Notes: a model not told the origin generated them from the sequence alone. A stretch of DNA of 64,000 nucleotides from Ligustrum vulgare (GCA_963555705.1 OY743168.1:18234139-18298138), one strand, 5' to 3'; shown: positions 33,671-45,481, counted from the first letter of the stretch. Numbers and translations: made by a program.

Positions 33671-35140
33671 ACAAAAGACAATGACAATAACAGGCATCCT
33701 AAGCAGGAGCGCGGGAAAGGTCTGCGTCTTCAGAAGAAGGGCCACCGGTGACGTCTTCAAGGAGACTTTCCTTACTAACATCTTGGGAATTTGGATATAA
33801 GGCCTCAAATCTTCGAAAGATTCAGATCAGGGAAGTCATCCTTCACGTCTTTCAAAGCCATTCGTGCCCCGGGGTTGGCAAAGAACTGCTGCATAGCTTC
33901 GTATTCTGGGGTCCCTTGAGATGTGTCCTTGAAATGCTGGATGCCATTAATCACAGAGAATCTAAAAGGGCGGTATTGGAGGTGCTTTCCTTAGCTCGCA
34001 GGACAACCTTTATATAGCTAAGCTCAGCAGCAATTTTTGGGGTCACCTCCTGGTCCACCCCCGGAACATTAATCAAACCTTCATCATGGCCTAGGGGATC
34101 CGGAGCATGGGAAAAGAAATATGAGTTGGAGACATCCCCTTTGCCTCTGTTAGGATCAACTGGTGGAGGTAAATTGGTTACATCTACCTCGGAAGAACCA
34201 GATATGCCTTTGCTTTTCTTTAGCCTCTTCAATGGAGGCACCATAGGCTCCATTACCTCCACAACATCCTCGTCAGAAGGATCATCAGCTAGGGCTCTTT
34301 TGGACTTTTTCTCTTCCTTTTTCTTCGACTTTCGCTCTCTCTCCAAAGCCTCATGTTTAGCTCTGAATTCCTCCTTCACTTCCAATAATTGATGACCCTT
34401 AGACAACAAGATCGGTGGAGGGAGTAGCACCGAAAGAGGCTTTATGAGCTTTGCAGCTGAGGAATCAGCTGTGTTCTTTGCAACTTCCACTTGGAAACTG
34501 CTGAGCAAAGACTTCTATTTACGATCCTCGTCACTCCCGGGCCTCAACGGAAGTGGAATCTTCTTCACCATCAGGCCTTTGAGGGAAACCTTGGGAAGTT
34601 CTTTATAACCTATTCATCAAAATGAAATTGTTAGTCAAAGGCACTTCGGACAACGACACAATTAACACAAGGAATATAGAACTTACTCATATCTCGCATA
34701 AGCCCGTGCTTGATGAATTTTTTTTTCTTCAATATCACCTCTGGGAAAGTGGCATAGTACGCAAAGAGCTTCTTCACCACGGCCAGGTCCTCCTTAGGGA
34801 GAAAGTGTTCGTATTGCTGAACTGCAAAGATAACACAGAAGGTTATCGTTGAAACTCACGATGGCAAGAGAGAGTTTGAGGAACAGTAATTTCAGGAACC
34901 GGATCCAAAGGGGAGCATTGCCATTCGCTGGCTACCCAGAACCATTGTGTCCTCTAATGTTTCATGGAGGTCGGATGTCACGTAATAATGGGAGGATGTT
35001 GTTCCCTGATGGTAATGTAGTACCAGTCCGAAATATCAACATTATCCCTCCGAGCTACCTTATCCCTCCGAAGTACCCCTTCCAAAGGACTCCTTCTCTT
35101 GGCCTTTCACGAGGGACTTTTGCAATTGAATCCTCCTAAG
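33670..35140 (-). pseudogene. Antisense gene remnant inside the LTR element (gypsy-associated antisense ORF)
   Basis: On the minus strand, opposite to the element, coding-like pieces line up with splice signals. There is a degenerate segment near 35040-34880 (RTQWFWVASEWQCSPLDPV), then an acceptor TTTGCAG (34832-34826), then an exon reading LPKEDLAVVKKLFAYYATFP and ending at a GTAAGT donor near 34687. A further acceptor GAATAG near 34611 leads to YKELPKVSLKGLMVKKIPLP, one stop, and then an open stretch 34508-33951. That stretch has a charged helix (EFRAKHEALERERKSKKKEE) and an acidic/basic region. A broken tail follows (EYEAMQQFFANPG, KDDFPDLNLSKI). The arrangement resembles antisense ORFs known between pol and the 3' LTR in Tat/Grande-type elements. 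Family identity is inferred. At least one stop and one frameshift mark it as decayed. Confidence 0.55.
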
Positions 35141-35305
35141 AGGGGACTTCTTCAACTAACTCCTTTTACAAAGGACTCTATCATTGGTCGATTCCACTCT
35201 AGACAAAACATCCAAAAGCTATAAATTCGAACCCCAGCCATGAATGCCCAGGACTTCCAAATTTAAGGGACTAGAGCATATACACGCATGTCGACACAAG
35301 ACACA

Positions 35306-35308
<3 letters not shown>

Positions 35309-35351
<43 letters not shown>
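35309..35351. repeat. (TA)n microsatellite
   Basis: About 42 bases of alternating TA inside the LTR element, between the antisense gene remnant and the 3' LTR. Confidence 0.9.
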
Positions 35352-35357
<6 letters not shown>

Positions 35358-35952
35358 TCATATTATCCAAAGATGCACATCTCAAAACGAGGCAGACTTG
35401 TAAGCCCTCCAGCTGCTTGAATTGAGCATATTCTCTATGTTATCCAAACAGGCTATTAGCCCTCATACATCTAGGCGTAAAATCTTCAACATTATCGAAG
35501 GAAACCTTGTAATTCCCCTCCTATTTGAGGCATGCTCGGGATATTGCTATGAGCCTATATGTCTTCGTAAGTTCGAAGCATTCTCGAGTATTCTTTTTTG
35601 TTGGGAGAAGAGATACACTTTCAAAATTTTGAATAAAGCAGCCCAATACTTTTTTAATATAACTAAGAAAAGTCTACGTGAAATGATTGTTAAGTGTTCA
35701 AATAAGGACCCAAGTGTTCTAACTTTATTAAAGCATGGGCCCAAGTGCCTATATTATTCCTCTTCGGCGACACTTTACCATGCAAAATATATGCTATTTT
35801 TTCCATTATGAGGGTGTCTTGCAATAATGATTTTTCATATATTTCCTATTTTGGTTATTTCTTAGAGTATATACACATTCCATCATCTTTAATCCCTTAT
35901 ATTTTCAAGTCCAGTTAGCATATAAATGAACCAACCAGGCTTGAGGGATTAG

Positions 35953-36698
35953 TGTTACGACCATGACTAATTTTACATGACACGTCATCCATATGGGCCC
36001 GACAGGAGATCCACAAAACATCCATTCACCTAATCATGACTCACAGGCCAAACTGTGGATACCAAACTTGCTGGACTCTTACATGCCGAGGTACCCCTAT
36101 GCCGGGGTGATGCTATGCGGCCTATGCCTAGGTATCCCTATACCAGGGTTATGTTATGCCGAGGTACCCCTATGCCAGGGTGATGTTATGTCGAGGTACC
36201 CTTACGCCGAGGTACTCCTAAGCCGGAGTGAGTACCCTAGAAAGGTGACGAGATAGCTTGATGTGACATCTTTAAAGGGATTGATGGTTGATTTATCCAT
36301 ATGACATGTAATAATGATTATAACCAAAGAAATGGTTTACCTCATGAATAGTTAGGATCTTGCCATGTGTAGAGCATAACACGTGTCACAATCTAAGAGA
36401 ATTACTCATTCTATAAATAGAGCACACTTGCCTCCAAGGAAAGGGTTAGCATTTTCATACTCTTCACTGAATATTTTACTCTCACTCTCTTTTCTCTATT
36501 TTACACACTTATATTTCCTGCACTCAATTTATGTGTGCTTCAAATGAGTACTGACTTTGGCATCGGAGTACAAACAGGAGCCACATCGGCCCCCTTTGCA
36601 AACTGATTGTTTGTCACAGTGCGCAGGAGATCCACGTGTTCAAGAGGAAGGTGCTGAGACGTGTTGGTCCAAGGTCCAGTCGGATTTTTTGGTCAACA
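35953..36698 (+). repeat. 3' LTR of the large LTR retrotransposon
   Basis: 746 bp, TGTTACGAC...GGTCAACA, preceded by a purine-rich GAGGGATTAG. It is longer than the 5' copy by 34 bp, mainly in the GAGGTACCCCTATGCC tandem part near 36090-36230. It is followed by ACACA (36699-36703), completing the target duplication. Confidence 0.95.
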
Positions 36699-36760
36699 AC
36701 ACACGTGTGTTGCACGGAAGAATAATGTAAAATGATTTTACTGTAAATATAATTACAAAA

Positions 36761-37230
36761 GGGTAATTATATTTGTACCACAATTTTTTATAACTACACT
36801 ACATTTTAATTGTATTATTGGTCCGTAATTTTTATGGATTATTATATTTATGTTCTTTATTTTTTTCATCAACTTCTTATCATTAAATTTTCAACAATTA
36901 TAAAATTTTATCCTTCATAATGACTTTCGTCCAATTTTTTATTATTATCGTCCTTTAAAATAATGAACAAGTATTCAATTAAAATTTTGATTTTTTTACT
37001 TATTAAGTGTACAAGCAGTAAATAAATTTTTTTAATCCCTCTTAATAAATTTTGTGACATAAATTGACACAAGAAATGAAATATATTAATTAATGAAAGA
37101 ATTAAATAAGAATACGATAAAAAAAAAGTTTTGGGGGACATAATTATAATATTGATTAAATGTTATGAACATTTCTTACAATTAAAATGTGGTGTACATA
37201 TAAGAAGATATGGTGGCAATATATTTAGCC
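36761..37230. mobile_element. Mutator-like MITE, 470 bp
   Basis: The terminal inverted repeats are about 55 bp and imperfect: GGGTAATTATATTTGTACCA at the left, and GGCTAAATATATTGCCACCA from the right on the reverse strand, both leading to TACACTACATTTTAATTGTA-like sequence. The flanks are TTACAAAA on both sides (36753-36760 and 37231-37238). It belongs to the same family as the next element. Confidence 0.75.
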
Positions 37231-38933
37231 TTACAAAATAGAAGAAAAAAATTAAACACGTAATTTGCTTTGATTAATGATACAGACTGTCAACGAATAC
37301 TCAAAATAGAAATAAATTACAATTCTCATCAATTTTGAAAAATCTCTTTAAATAATACATTATTTTTATTGCTTATAGTTTCTCACACCCTAGTGATACA
37401 CGAAAGTTTCTATAGAATAAACATATTTAAACAATATCTCAATTTTAAATTAAATAATGCAATTTTTCAAATATATGTTATATAGAATAAATAAAAAATT
37501 TCATCCAAATATTTTTTTACTAACATGAATAGAAATAATAACCCTCAAAATATTATAATTTACATAAAATAAAGTAATTGTAACAAATTAAATGTATGCG
37601 GTCCTGTATATAAATAAATGTAACAAATTAAGTAATATTGACGATGAGCAACAGTGAAAATCAGCCTCAAGATTTGTAGTGCACGAATGTGGAATTCAAA
37701 TCAAGAGATCCTTCGCATGATTAATAATTTTTAATTTTTAAATGTGATGCATTTAATTGAACATAATTAAATGCATATTTAATTATATGTCAATAAAAAA
37801 TTATTAATGAAAATATATATAAAATATATATAGTGAGTCTTTTTGTCTATATATATATTAATAAAATTAAGAAATAAAGTTTCACCGTTTTTTACGACGT
37901 ATAATTATTTTTTTAATATTTTAATAAAATTGTAAACCATTGAATTGTTTTATCTCTTTACAGGAAAACAGACCATGAATTAAGTGTTTGGGTGGCTATA
38001 TTGCCACCACAAAACTTATTTTGCACACCACAATTTTTTGTATTTTTTTGTTTGAATAAATAGACATAAATAAAATTACATAAATATCTTTTTAATTTTT
38101 TCTCTTTTTTTTTTTTTTTATGTACACCACCATAATCTTTAAAATAATCTTCTCTCTTTTTTATATCTATTTATGTTTCTAAATCATCTTGTTCTTCATC
38201 ATCATCATCCTCATCATCATCTTCTTATTATTATTTTTGTTTTCTTTGCTTTTCAATATCAAGTTAATTTGAAAGGATGTCGGTACAATAATTCAATATG
38301 ATTTCTCAGATAATAACGGTTTGCAGCTATCAACCCAAATTGAATTTAAGGTTAGTGAAAGATTTTTATTGTTTGTCAAACTATTTTTTAGGGCCAATAT
38401 ATATTTCATTTTTGTATAGATTTACACTGATTTCGATTCTATTCTGTAATTTTGTTTATTCGATTATATTCATTTTTCAATTAAACCTCACGTAGAAAAA
38501 TTTTGATTCAACAGTAACATGGTTTGCCACCAAAAAAAAAAAAAACCATCTCGATTGAAAATCGTAATTCATCCGCCGTGAAACATAAGCTATTTGATTT
38601 TAAGTCACTTGCCTATCAATTGGTAATCAATTGCATGTGATTTTTAGGGTACCCTCAAAGTAGGTTAACTTGATCACACTTTCCTAGGTTTGAATTGTTT
38701 CAATTGCGCAAAGTATTTTAACCGATTTCTGTATTTTTTTTTTAATTGTTTCAATTGCGCAAAGTATTTTAACCGAAATGAAGCCTTGATTTGAAACTAA
38801 AAGAAGACCCAGAAGCAACATTTCGGAGAAGGGAAGGGTTGAACTCACGATGCTGTCTGTGGTGTACAAATTCAAAATTTGTTTTTTATAATTAGAGATA
38901 AGGGATATATTTGTATTTGTAGTGTAGTGTATT

Positions 38934-39556
38934 TAGGGATGGCAATAATACCCACGAACCAGATACCCGATGGAGACCCGACATAAATGGGCGGGGATTA
39001 TCCGACTAAATGGGTTCGTGGGTTGGGTATGGAGGTAAATTTTAAATCCCGACATGGGTATGGGTCGGGTGTGAGTTTTACTACAATACCCATACCCGAC
39101 CCGCATACCCATTAATTTTCTTTAAAAATTATAGAATTTAAAATAAAAGTGATTGTTTAAAAAAAAATAAAAATAGAACCCAAATATCTATTGACATTGT
39201 TATTATCTAAACCTTAATATGTTTAAACTATTGACTTTGTTAACGTCTAAAAAATTGTTCAAATTCGCTTGTATAATTTCAACATATAACAAGCTTTTTT
39301 CAACTCAAATTCAAGTGAAGCCCAATATTTAATTGATTCAAGTTAATCCGGAGCACCTATAACTTATTTATAGCCTAAAAAAATAATAAAAAAATAAATA
39401 ATTAGTAATGGGTTTTAAATGGGTATAGAAGCAAACCCGCCTCCGACCCGCACCCAACCCGCAATTTTTAAATGGGTATATGGGTAGGGTATGGATGTTG
39501 TAAATATTTAGTGGGTAGGGTACGGGTTTGGCAAACTCGACCCATTGCCATCACTA
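38934..39556. mobile_element. hAT-type non-autonomous element, 623 bp, nested
   Basis: A perfect 8-bp duplication AGTGTATT flanks it (38926-38933 and 39557-39564). The ends are TAGGGATGGCAATAATACCC and, on the reverse strand, TAGTGATGGCAATGGGTCG. Both ends contain runs of CCCGACCC or GGGTCGGG type, with an AT-rich core. Confidence 0.9.
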
Positions 39557-39563
39557 AGTGTAT

Positions 39564-41070
39564 TGATAAGTGTATTTTATACACTTATTTGTATGTCTAA
39601 ATTAGGATTAATTATTGTCGTTTGGGAATATTTGCTATTTAATTTATGTTTATTTGTTTACTTTTCAGAAAATGTCCCAATTGAAGAATAATAAAGCAAT
39701 TAATGGAAGAATGACACGATTGGATGTTAATTGGAGCTAAATTGGACAAGCGAGGAGTTTGTGACAACAATCGGGAAACATGCTTGGTGCCAAAGTGACT
39801 AAATCAGAGGTTGGAGGACCTAATTGAATGAATTAAGAGCTTGAATGGTCAAATCGAGAAGAAGATAAAGTTTGGGGCCCAAAGTGTAACAATTGAAAGT
39901 TGAGGACTGAATGTGCAATTAAAAGTCAGGGACCAACTTGCACAGCCGGAAAGAAGATGAAGTCGCGATCGCTGGTTCCACACCAAGCGATCGCGACACC
40001 AAGCGATCGCGAGAAGATGTAAAAATTAACCCGAGAGTTTTAGGGTCAAGCACGCGATCGCTTGGCTTTCCTGCTGGGCCGACTGTGGGCTTTTTCTCGC
40101 GACTTTTATCAGAATTTTCTTGTTTTGATCTAGGTTTTCTCCAAAACCTATATATACAACATAAGAGGCACGAGATCTGGACCTTTGCCTCTCCATAGAA
40201 CGAGTCACAATAGAGAATTCAACATCAAATTCTTGGAGAATCAAGAATTGCAAAGGGGCGTGAATTGAAGATAATTGAAGAATCAAAACTTGGTGCAAGA
40301 TTTCCATTCTTTATATTATTTTTAATGAACGTTAATTTTTATTGTTTTTGTTATTTATTGATGATGTGTAACTAAATTCTATGTTGGGATGAACGATGTA
40401 GCCTAGTCATATTATTTTAATTTCAAGTTCCTTTGTTTTAGTAATTCGTTGCATGTATTGATTTATTATTGTTCTTAATGCTTGAATTGCTTGATCACTA
40501 ATTCATGATTTATTGAGTTATTTCCATAATCCGAGAGGTGAGTTAATAATTTAGAACGTGGTAATAATCCAGTAATTGAACGAGAGATAGAGATATACTC
40601 TTGTAATTATTGCGGTCGTGTGTGAATTCTTGCGTGTTACGCATCTAGATAAGGAATATTCGGACCTTCTGTAGAGATACATGGTTGACTTATTTAGGTA
40701 GAATTGATTTAAACTCGAGAGAGGAATTTCAATTTAAATTAGTGAATTCGACCGAATGCATAATTAGGAAATAAAACTTGAATTGGAGTTAATATAATTG
40801 GCTAGGTGAAATCGGGATTCCCAACTACTTTACAATCGTATTTAAAAACAAAAGCAATTTCGCAATTTTATTTCTTTAGTTTAATTATTTAGTTGTAGTT
40901 AACAATCTCAAACAAATTCGTCTGTTCAAATAGAGTTATGAACTAACACATTTCGGTACTTAATAGCAGTCCTCGTGGGACGATAATCCGGACTCTTAGG
41001 TCCACTTTATTACTTCTCACGACCCGTACACTTGCGGGGATATCTCGCATCGCGAGATATCAAATGAACA
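39564..41070 (+). repeat. Solo LTR (Ty3-gypsy type), 1507 bp
   Basis: It runs TGATAAGTGTATTTTATACA...ATATCAAATGAACA and is flanked by TGTAT (39559-39563 and 41071-41075). The 3' part has the phrase GTGGGACGATAATCCGGACT, then CTCACGACCCGTACACTTGC, typical of plant gypsy LTR ends. The insertion fell inside the right-hand duplication of the hAT element, so the LTR is the younger of the two. The middle contains GCGATCGCGA palindromes near 39990-40015. Confidence 0.85.
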
Positions 41071-41164
41071 TGTATTTATAAATAATACATTTTATTAGTG
41101 GTGTAAATATAATATGGTGTATTTAGTATAAATTGTGGTGGTAATATATTTTGCCTAAGTGTTT

Positions 41165-42096
41165 TAGAGATTGTACCATGAACATATCGACTCTATTTCT
41201 AGAATTAACGTTCAGTAAATGAAAATTTCTTTTTTAAATAAACTTTTTAACTACAAAATTAGGCTAATACAATACATGTGCAAAACTCAACTTATATATT
41301 CTCTTTAAGATCGACACTTTCTTTTCATATATTGTTCTTCATCATATTCTTCCTAAAAAGAGATGTAGAATAGACTTTTTGGTATAATTTGATTTTTAAG
41401 TATTAATTATTAATTTAAAGTGTTTTTCTAAAAAAAAAAATAATCATTAGTTTTAATAAATATTGTTACATTAATTGATTTTTTTTCTTCATACGAACAA
41501 ATTCTTTATTCATATTGTTACATTATTATTTTGACAAAAGTTACTAATTGATCAACCGTTTAATAGAAATTATATGAAATAATTGTTAAAATTTATAATA
41601 TATTTTTGCATATTTTATTTATTTAAATTTACAATGAAAAATAGAAAAATGAACAGAATTAGTAAATAAATATAAAATAATGTAAAAATGATGAATGAAT
41701 TGAAGAAATCTTAAATTTGTAAAATTAACAAAACTTAATTGGATTAGCCTTAAAAATTTATATAGTTTTTATTTATTTTAATTTGATGAGAAAAATCGGA
41801 ACAGAAATTAATCATTTATGACTAAAATGGATTTAATTAACTAATTATAGATAACATTATTGAACTTAAATGATATAAATTAAAATGAATTAGATATTGA
41901 GGAAAAATACAAAATAAATAAATAAAACTTTACCTTTATGTATGATTTTACGACTAATATATTTACAATTTGTTCTCACTTGTTAGTTTGCATTAAACTT
42001 CTCACCGTGATCTTTAATTTGACACCCATATTACATATTTTTTGATTTCGAAATAATACAATAATTATTAAAAGAATAATAATAAAATAGAAAAAA
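41165..42096. other. AT-rich stretch, no gene seen
   Basis: About 80% A+T by eye. There is no coding frame longer than noise and no repeat structure that I can support. Confidence 0.5.
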
Positions 42097-42099
42097 TAA

Positions 42100-42810
42100 G
42101 GTGGCGTTCTGTTTGTATTTTCATTTTTGAAAATGTTTTATATTTCCTATTTTTATTTTTGTTTTCAAATTTGCTGAAAACGTGTTTGGTTTGTCATTTC
42201 TGAAAACTATTTTTTAAAATGAAAAGTTAGAAAACATGTTCTGTTTGAAAATTTGTAGAATGCTACTTAAACTATTTTTAATTAATTTGCTTGTAGAATA
42301 CTACTAGCTAAAACTCAAATTTTCTTTTATAGTACACTGAAAACATGGTTAAATGCAATACATGAACGTGAGCACTAAAAGTCTATAATAACACAGCTTG
42401 GTCAGATTCGGGATTTGAAAAAGTTATGGTTATATTAAAATCCAGAAAATGCAAATTCTTTCAAAACCACCAGAATCCATTTATCAAGGCATTTTTTGAA
42501 ATATAACAATAAGAATTTCCACTTAATTTTTTTGTAATATTGATATTGAATTCAATAAAATTTTATTTTAGGCTTAATTCCAAGTTAGGATAAAAAAAAA
42601 TCCCAAAACGCGTTTTTCGCATTTTGAACATTTTTTTTTGTTGAAATACACTTAAAACACCCAAAACGATATCTTGGGCGTTTTGCGTTTTGTGTACAAA
42701 TTTATTTTTATTTTTTTCAAAAATACGTTTTCGAAAATGATAAAGAGAACGCGTTTTTAGTGTTTTTGAAAATAAAAACAGAAAACGACCTCAAAACAGT
42801 AAAGAGAACA
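42100..42810. mobile_element. TAA-type Harbinger-like element, inverted relative to 18596-19362
   Basis: It begins GGTGGCGTTCTGTTTGTATT after TAA (42097-42099) and is, in reverse complement, alignable along its length to 18596-19362, including AATTTGCTGAAAACGTGTTT and CGTTTTGCGTTTTGTGTAC. The right end CTCAAAACAGTAAAGAGAAC has lost the last bases, so no matching TAA is visible there. Confidence 0.6.
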
Positions 42811-43069
42811 TGATATTTTGATGTTATTAATAGCATAATACGAAAGCTAATGCAATTAATGACATGTGTAAAATAATAATTGCTAAAATATTTAATATAC
42901 TATTTTTATCTAAAAATGTCTAAATTTAGAAAGTTTTTTTGACGGGAAACTATGTGCATAATTTGGTGACGATTATTCTACTTTTATATATAAATTAAGA
43001 ATAAGAATAAAGATTAAGATTAAGATTTCATTTTTAAAATTTACTACTTGTTATCTATTGTTCCATAAA

Positions 43070-43238
43070 TTAAAAAGCCTATTTTCTCTCTCAGTTTTTA
43101 AACAATTTTATAAATTACATAATTTCTCAAATTATTTTTTAAGCATATACATTTTCTCTCTAATTTTCAATAACTACTTCTTACCTCAAAATCATAAATA
43201 AATTAGTTTATAAATACGCAATATTACCAAACAGAGGC
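43070..43238. mobile_element. Tourist-like MITE, left end eroded
   Basis: The right end ACCAAACAGAGGC is followed by TTA. The interior CACATTTTCTCTCT-like and TAACTACTTCTTACCTCAAA segments match the family. The start is approximate. Confidence 0.45.
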
Positions 43239-43328
43239 TTAGTCATTAATTGAAATTTAATAAATGGAAATATTAAAAGAAAGTTATAAAGGCTAAAAGA
43301 TGTGTTTTCTATATTTTAGTTTGAGAAA

Positions 43329-44700
43329 TGGTGGCTATATAACCACCACAAAACTTATTTTTCACAGCATAATTTTAATTTTTTCTTTAATTATAAAAAG
43401 AAACAAGAATGACCTTTTATTTTCCCCTTTAATTTTTTATGTAAACCTATTCTGTGCATCCATAATTTAAAAATTGTTTTGCTCTCATCAGAGTATCCTT
43501 CTTATCTACATGTTGTTTCAAGATTGAAGCTGCAATTAGATATGACAATGGGTAGGATAGGATATGGGTCGGGTTTGAAAAATTCATACCATAACCACTA
43601 GAGATTTATAATATTCACACCCTACCCATATACTCACTTAAGAGGGACGGGTCGGGTGCGGGTATACTTTTATACCTATTTAAAATCTATTACGTATTTT
43701 AATTTTAATATATATATATATATTGACATTGATAATGAAGTAAAAATATAACAATATCCATTGTCCAAAAATAAGTAAATATCAAATAGTCTCCTTGTCC
43801 AAAATTATATACTGTTAAAATTTAAATACAATAATTTTTTGAAAAAAAATTAATAGGTATGGGTTGAGTATGAGTTTTTCGACAATACTCATACCCTACC
43901 CATACTCATATCAGGTTTTTAAATCTACACCCATACTCTATCCATAAACTCATTGGGTATGATAATTTCCGCTCATTTGTGTCGAGTACTCAACGAGTTT
44001 CAGGTTCGTGGGTATTATTGTCATCCCTAGCTGCATTCCAACACTAACAAAATAACAATACACTAAAAAATATCATTTTTTTAACACAAGTTTGAATATT
44101 CTCTCCATTAGGATCCAATCCCCCAAGGTATCGAATAATGACCACTTGCTTCTCGAAGGCATCAGCAAATGTAATTGTAGCCTCACTACTCCCCACTATA
44201 TAGTATATATTGCTTCAAAGTTCCCATCTTCCTCACTTTGCTCAACTCCTCCTCGAACCCTATCAATTACAAACCGACCACACACACAACCCACAAAAAT
44301 GGAAGAAGAAAGGGAAGAAGAAAGTCCCGTATAGGCACACATTAATATCATACCAATATGTGTATCTAATACGTATATGCAAGAATAAGAAGTGATAGTA
44401 GGCAAGACATACGGAGCAAGGTGAATGACTCTGCGGTGGGGGTGGTCGTTTCGGAAGCAATCTTTTGGTCGGTGAAGACGCAAAACGAAGGTTGAATTGA
44501 GGATGGTGGTAGGTGGGGGATGAGGGAGAAGGAAATTTTTGGGGTTATGGTGTACAAATATTTATCATTTTTTATTTTATAGTTACATAAGGGGTATATT
44601 TGTACATGTAATGTGGTGTATTTATTAAAATTATATTTTATTAGTGGTGTTAATATAATGTGGTATAGTTAAGAGAATTTGTAGTTGTAATATTTTAAAT
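43329..44700. mobile_element. Mutator-like MITE with a nested hAT element
   Basis: The left end TGGTGGCTATATAACCACCA, followed by CAAAACTTATTTTTCACA, matches the start of 37990-41155. The right part TTTTATTAGTGGTGTTAATA, then TAATGTGGTATAG, matches its right end. A degenerate 9-bp duplication (TTTGAGAAA against GTTGAAAAA) is possible, so the right border near 44700 is uncertain. Short open frames at 44092-44557 are not recognised. Confidence 0.5.
43537..44029. mobile_element. hAT-type non-autonomous element, 493 bp, nested
   Basis: The ends are TAGATATGACAATGGGT and, on the reverse strand, TAGGGATGACAATAATACCC. The flanks GCTGCAAT (43529-43536) and GCTGCATT (44030-44037) differ at one position. 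Its ends are close to those of 38934-39556. Confidence 0.85.
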
Positions 44701-44913
44701 ATATGTGGTTGAAAAATATGGAAAGTTATTAGTTCAATAAAAATTTAATGTCAAAATTGAATTTGAGGACAAATTTGGAAAAGATATGTGGGACCAAACA
44801 AACTCTTATTACTGTGACATAAAGTGAATTTGACATGTCAATTGTTACGAACCGCAAGATAGCTATCAATTAAGTCTTTGTTCTGAAGACTCTCTCTTGC
44901 TTTTATATAGATC

Positions 44914-45063
44914 TTTTTGTTCGGTAACACAGTATCAGTTTATAAACGATTTTTTTACTGTTTAAAAAATAAGATGTGTAGTTGAAAAGTGAAGAGAGAA
45001 AATTTAAATGATTAAAAAGTGATTTGAAAAATTGTGTTATTTATAAACTGGTTTACAAACAGT
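44914..45063. mobile_element. Tourist-like MITE
   Basis: The ends TTTTTGTTCGGTAACAC and, on the reverse strand, CTGTTTGTAAACCAG enclose AGTTTATAAACGA and TTATAAACTGG blocks, with the family interior GTGTAGTTGAAAAGTGAAG. Confidence 0.5.
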
Positions 45064-45089
45064 AATGATTAAGTTAGGGAACACATTAA

Positions 45090-45205
45090 TCTTCGTTAAT
45101 TTTTGAGGTAAAATATGTGATTGAAAAGTAATTTAGAAAAATATTTGTGATTAAAAAATGGAATTAAAAATTGTTTTATTTATAAACAATGTTACCAAAC
45201 GAAGG
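45090..45205. mobile_element. Tourist-like MITE, left end missing
   Basis: The right end ACCAAACGAAGGC is followed by TAA. The interior GAGGTAAAATATGTGATTGA and AAAAGTAATTTAGAAAAAT match the family. Confidence 0.45.
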
Positions 45206-45316
45206 CTAAGTTATTTTCATCAATTTTGAATGAGTGATAGTTGCAAAATTGAAGTTAAGTGATCAAATTGAAACAAAGTTGAAGTTTGACGACCAAATTG
45301 AGATAAATAATATTTA

Positions 45317-45481
45317 GCCTCTGTTTGGCAAATTAGTTTTTAAACATGTTTTTTATCACATAATTCCTCAAATTACTTTTTAATTACATACATTTTCTCT
45401 CTTCACTTTTCAACAACATATTTTACCTAGAAAACATAAAAAAATATGTTTTTAAACAAAAAAAATTTAACAAACAGAAGC
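45317..45481. mobile_element. Tourist-like (PIF/Harbinger) MITE, best copy
   Basis: The ends GCCTCTGTTTGGCAAA and, on the reverse strand, GCTTCTGTTTGTTAAA match at 13 of 16 positions. TTA flanks both sides (45314-45316 and 45482-45484). Length is 165 bp. This copy defines the family used for the other calls. Confidence 0.75.

Larger units (their letters stand above)
37990..41155. mobile_element. Mutator-like MITE carrying two nested insertions
   Basis: The left end GGGTGGCTATATTGCCACCA and the reversed right end GGCAAAATATATTACCACCA are inverted repeats. The flanks TAAGTGTTT (37981-37989 and 41156-41164) form a perfect 9-bp duplication, as in Mutator-like elements. The insert is split by a hAT element (38934-39556) and a solo LTR (39564-41070); without them the element is about 1.0 kb. 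No transposase was found. Confidence 0.82.

Noticed and set aside
33951..34508. Independent host gene
   Set aside because: It lies wholly inside an LTR element with matching duplications, and the surrounding exons are broken by a stop and a frameshift.
37845..37870. Helitron 5' start (TCTATATATATATTAATAAA) on the plus strand
   Set aside because: The preceding base is G, not A, and no matching hairpin/CTRR end was found downstream.
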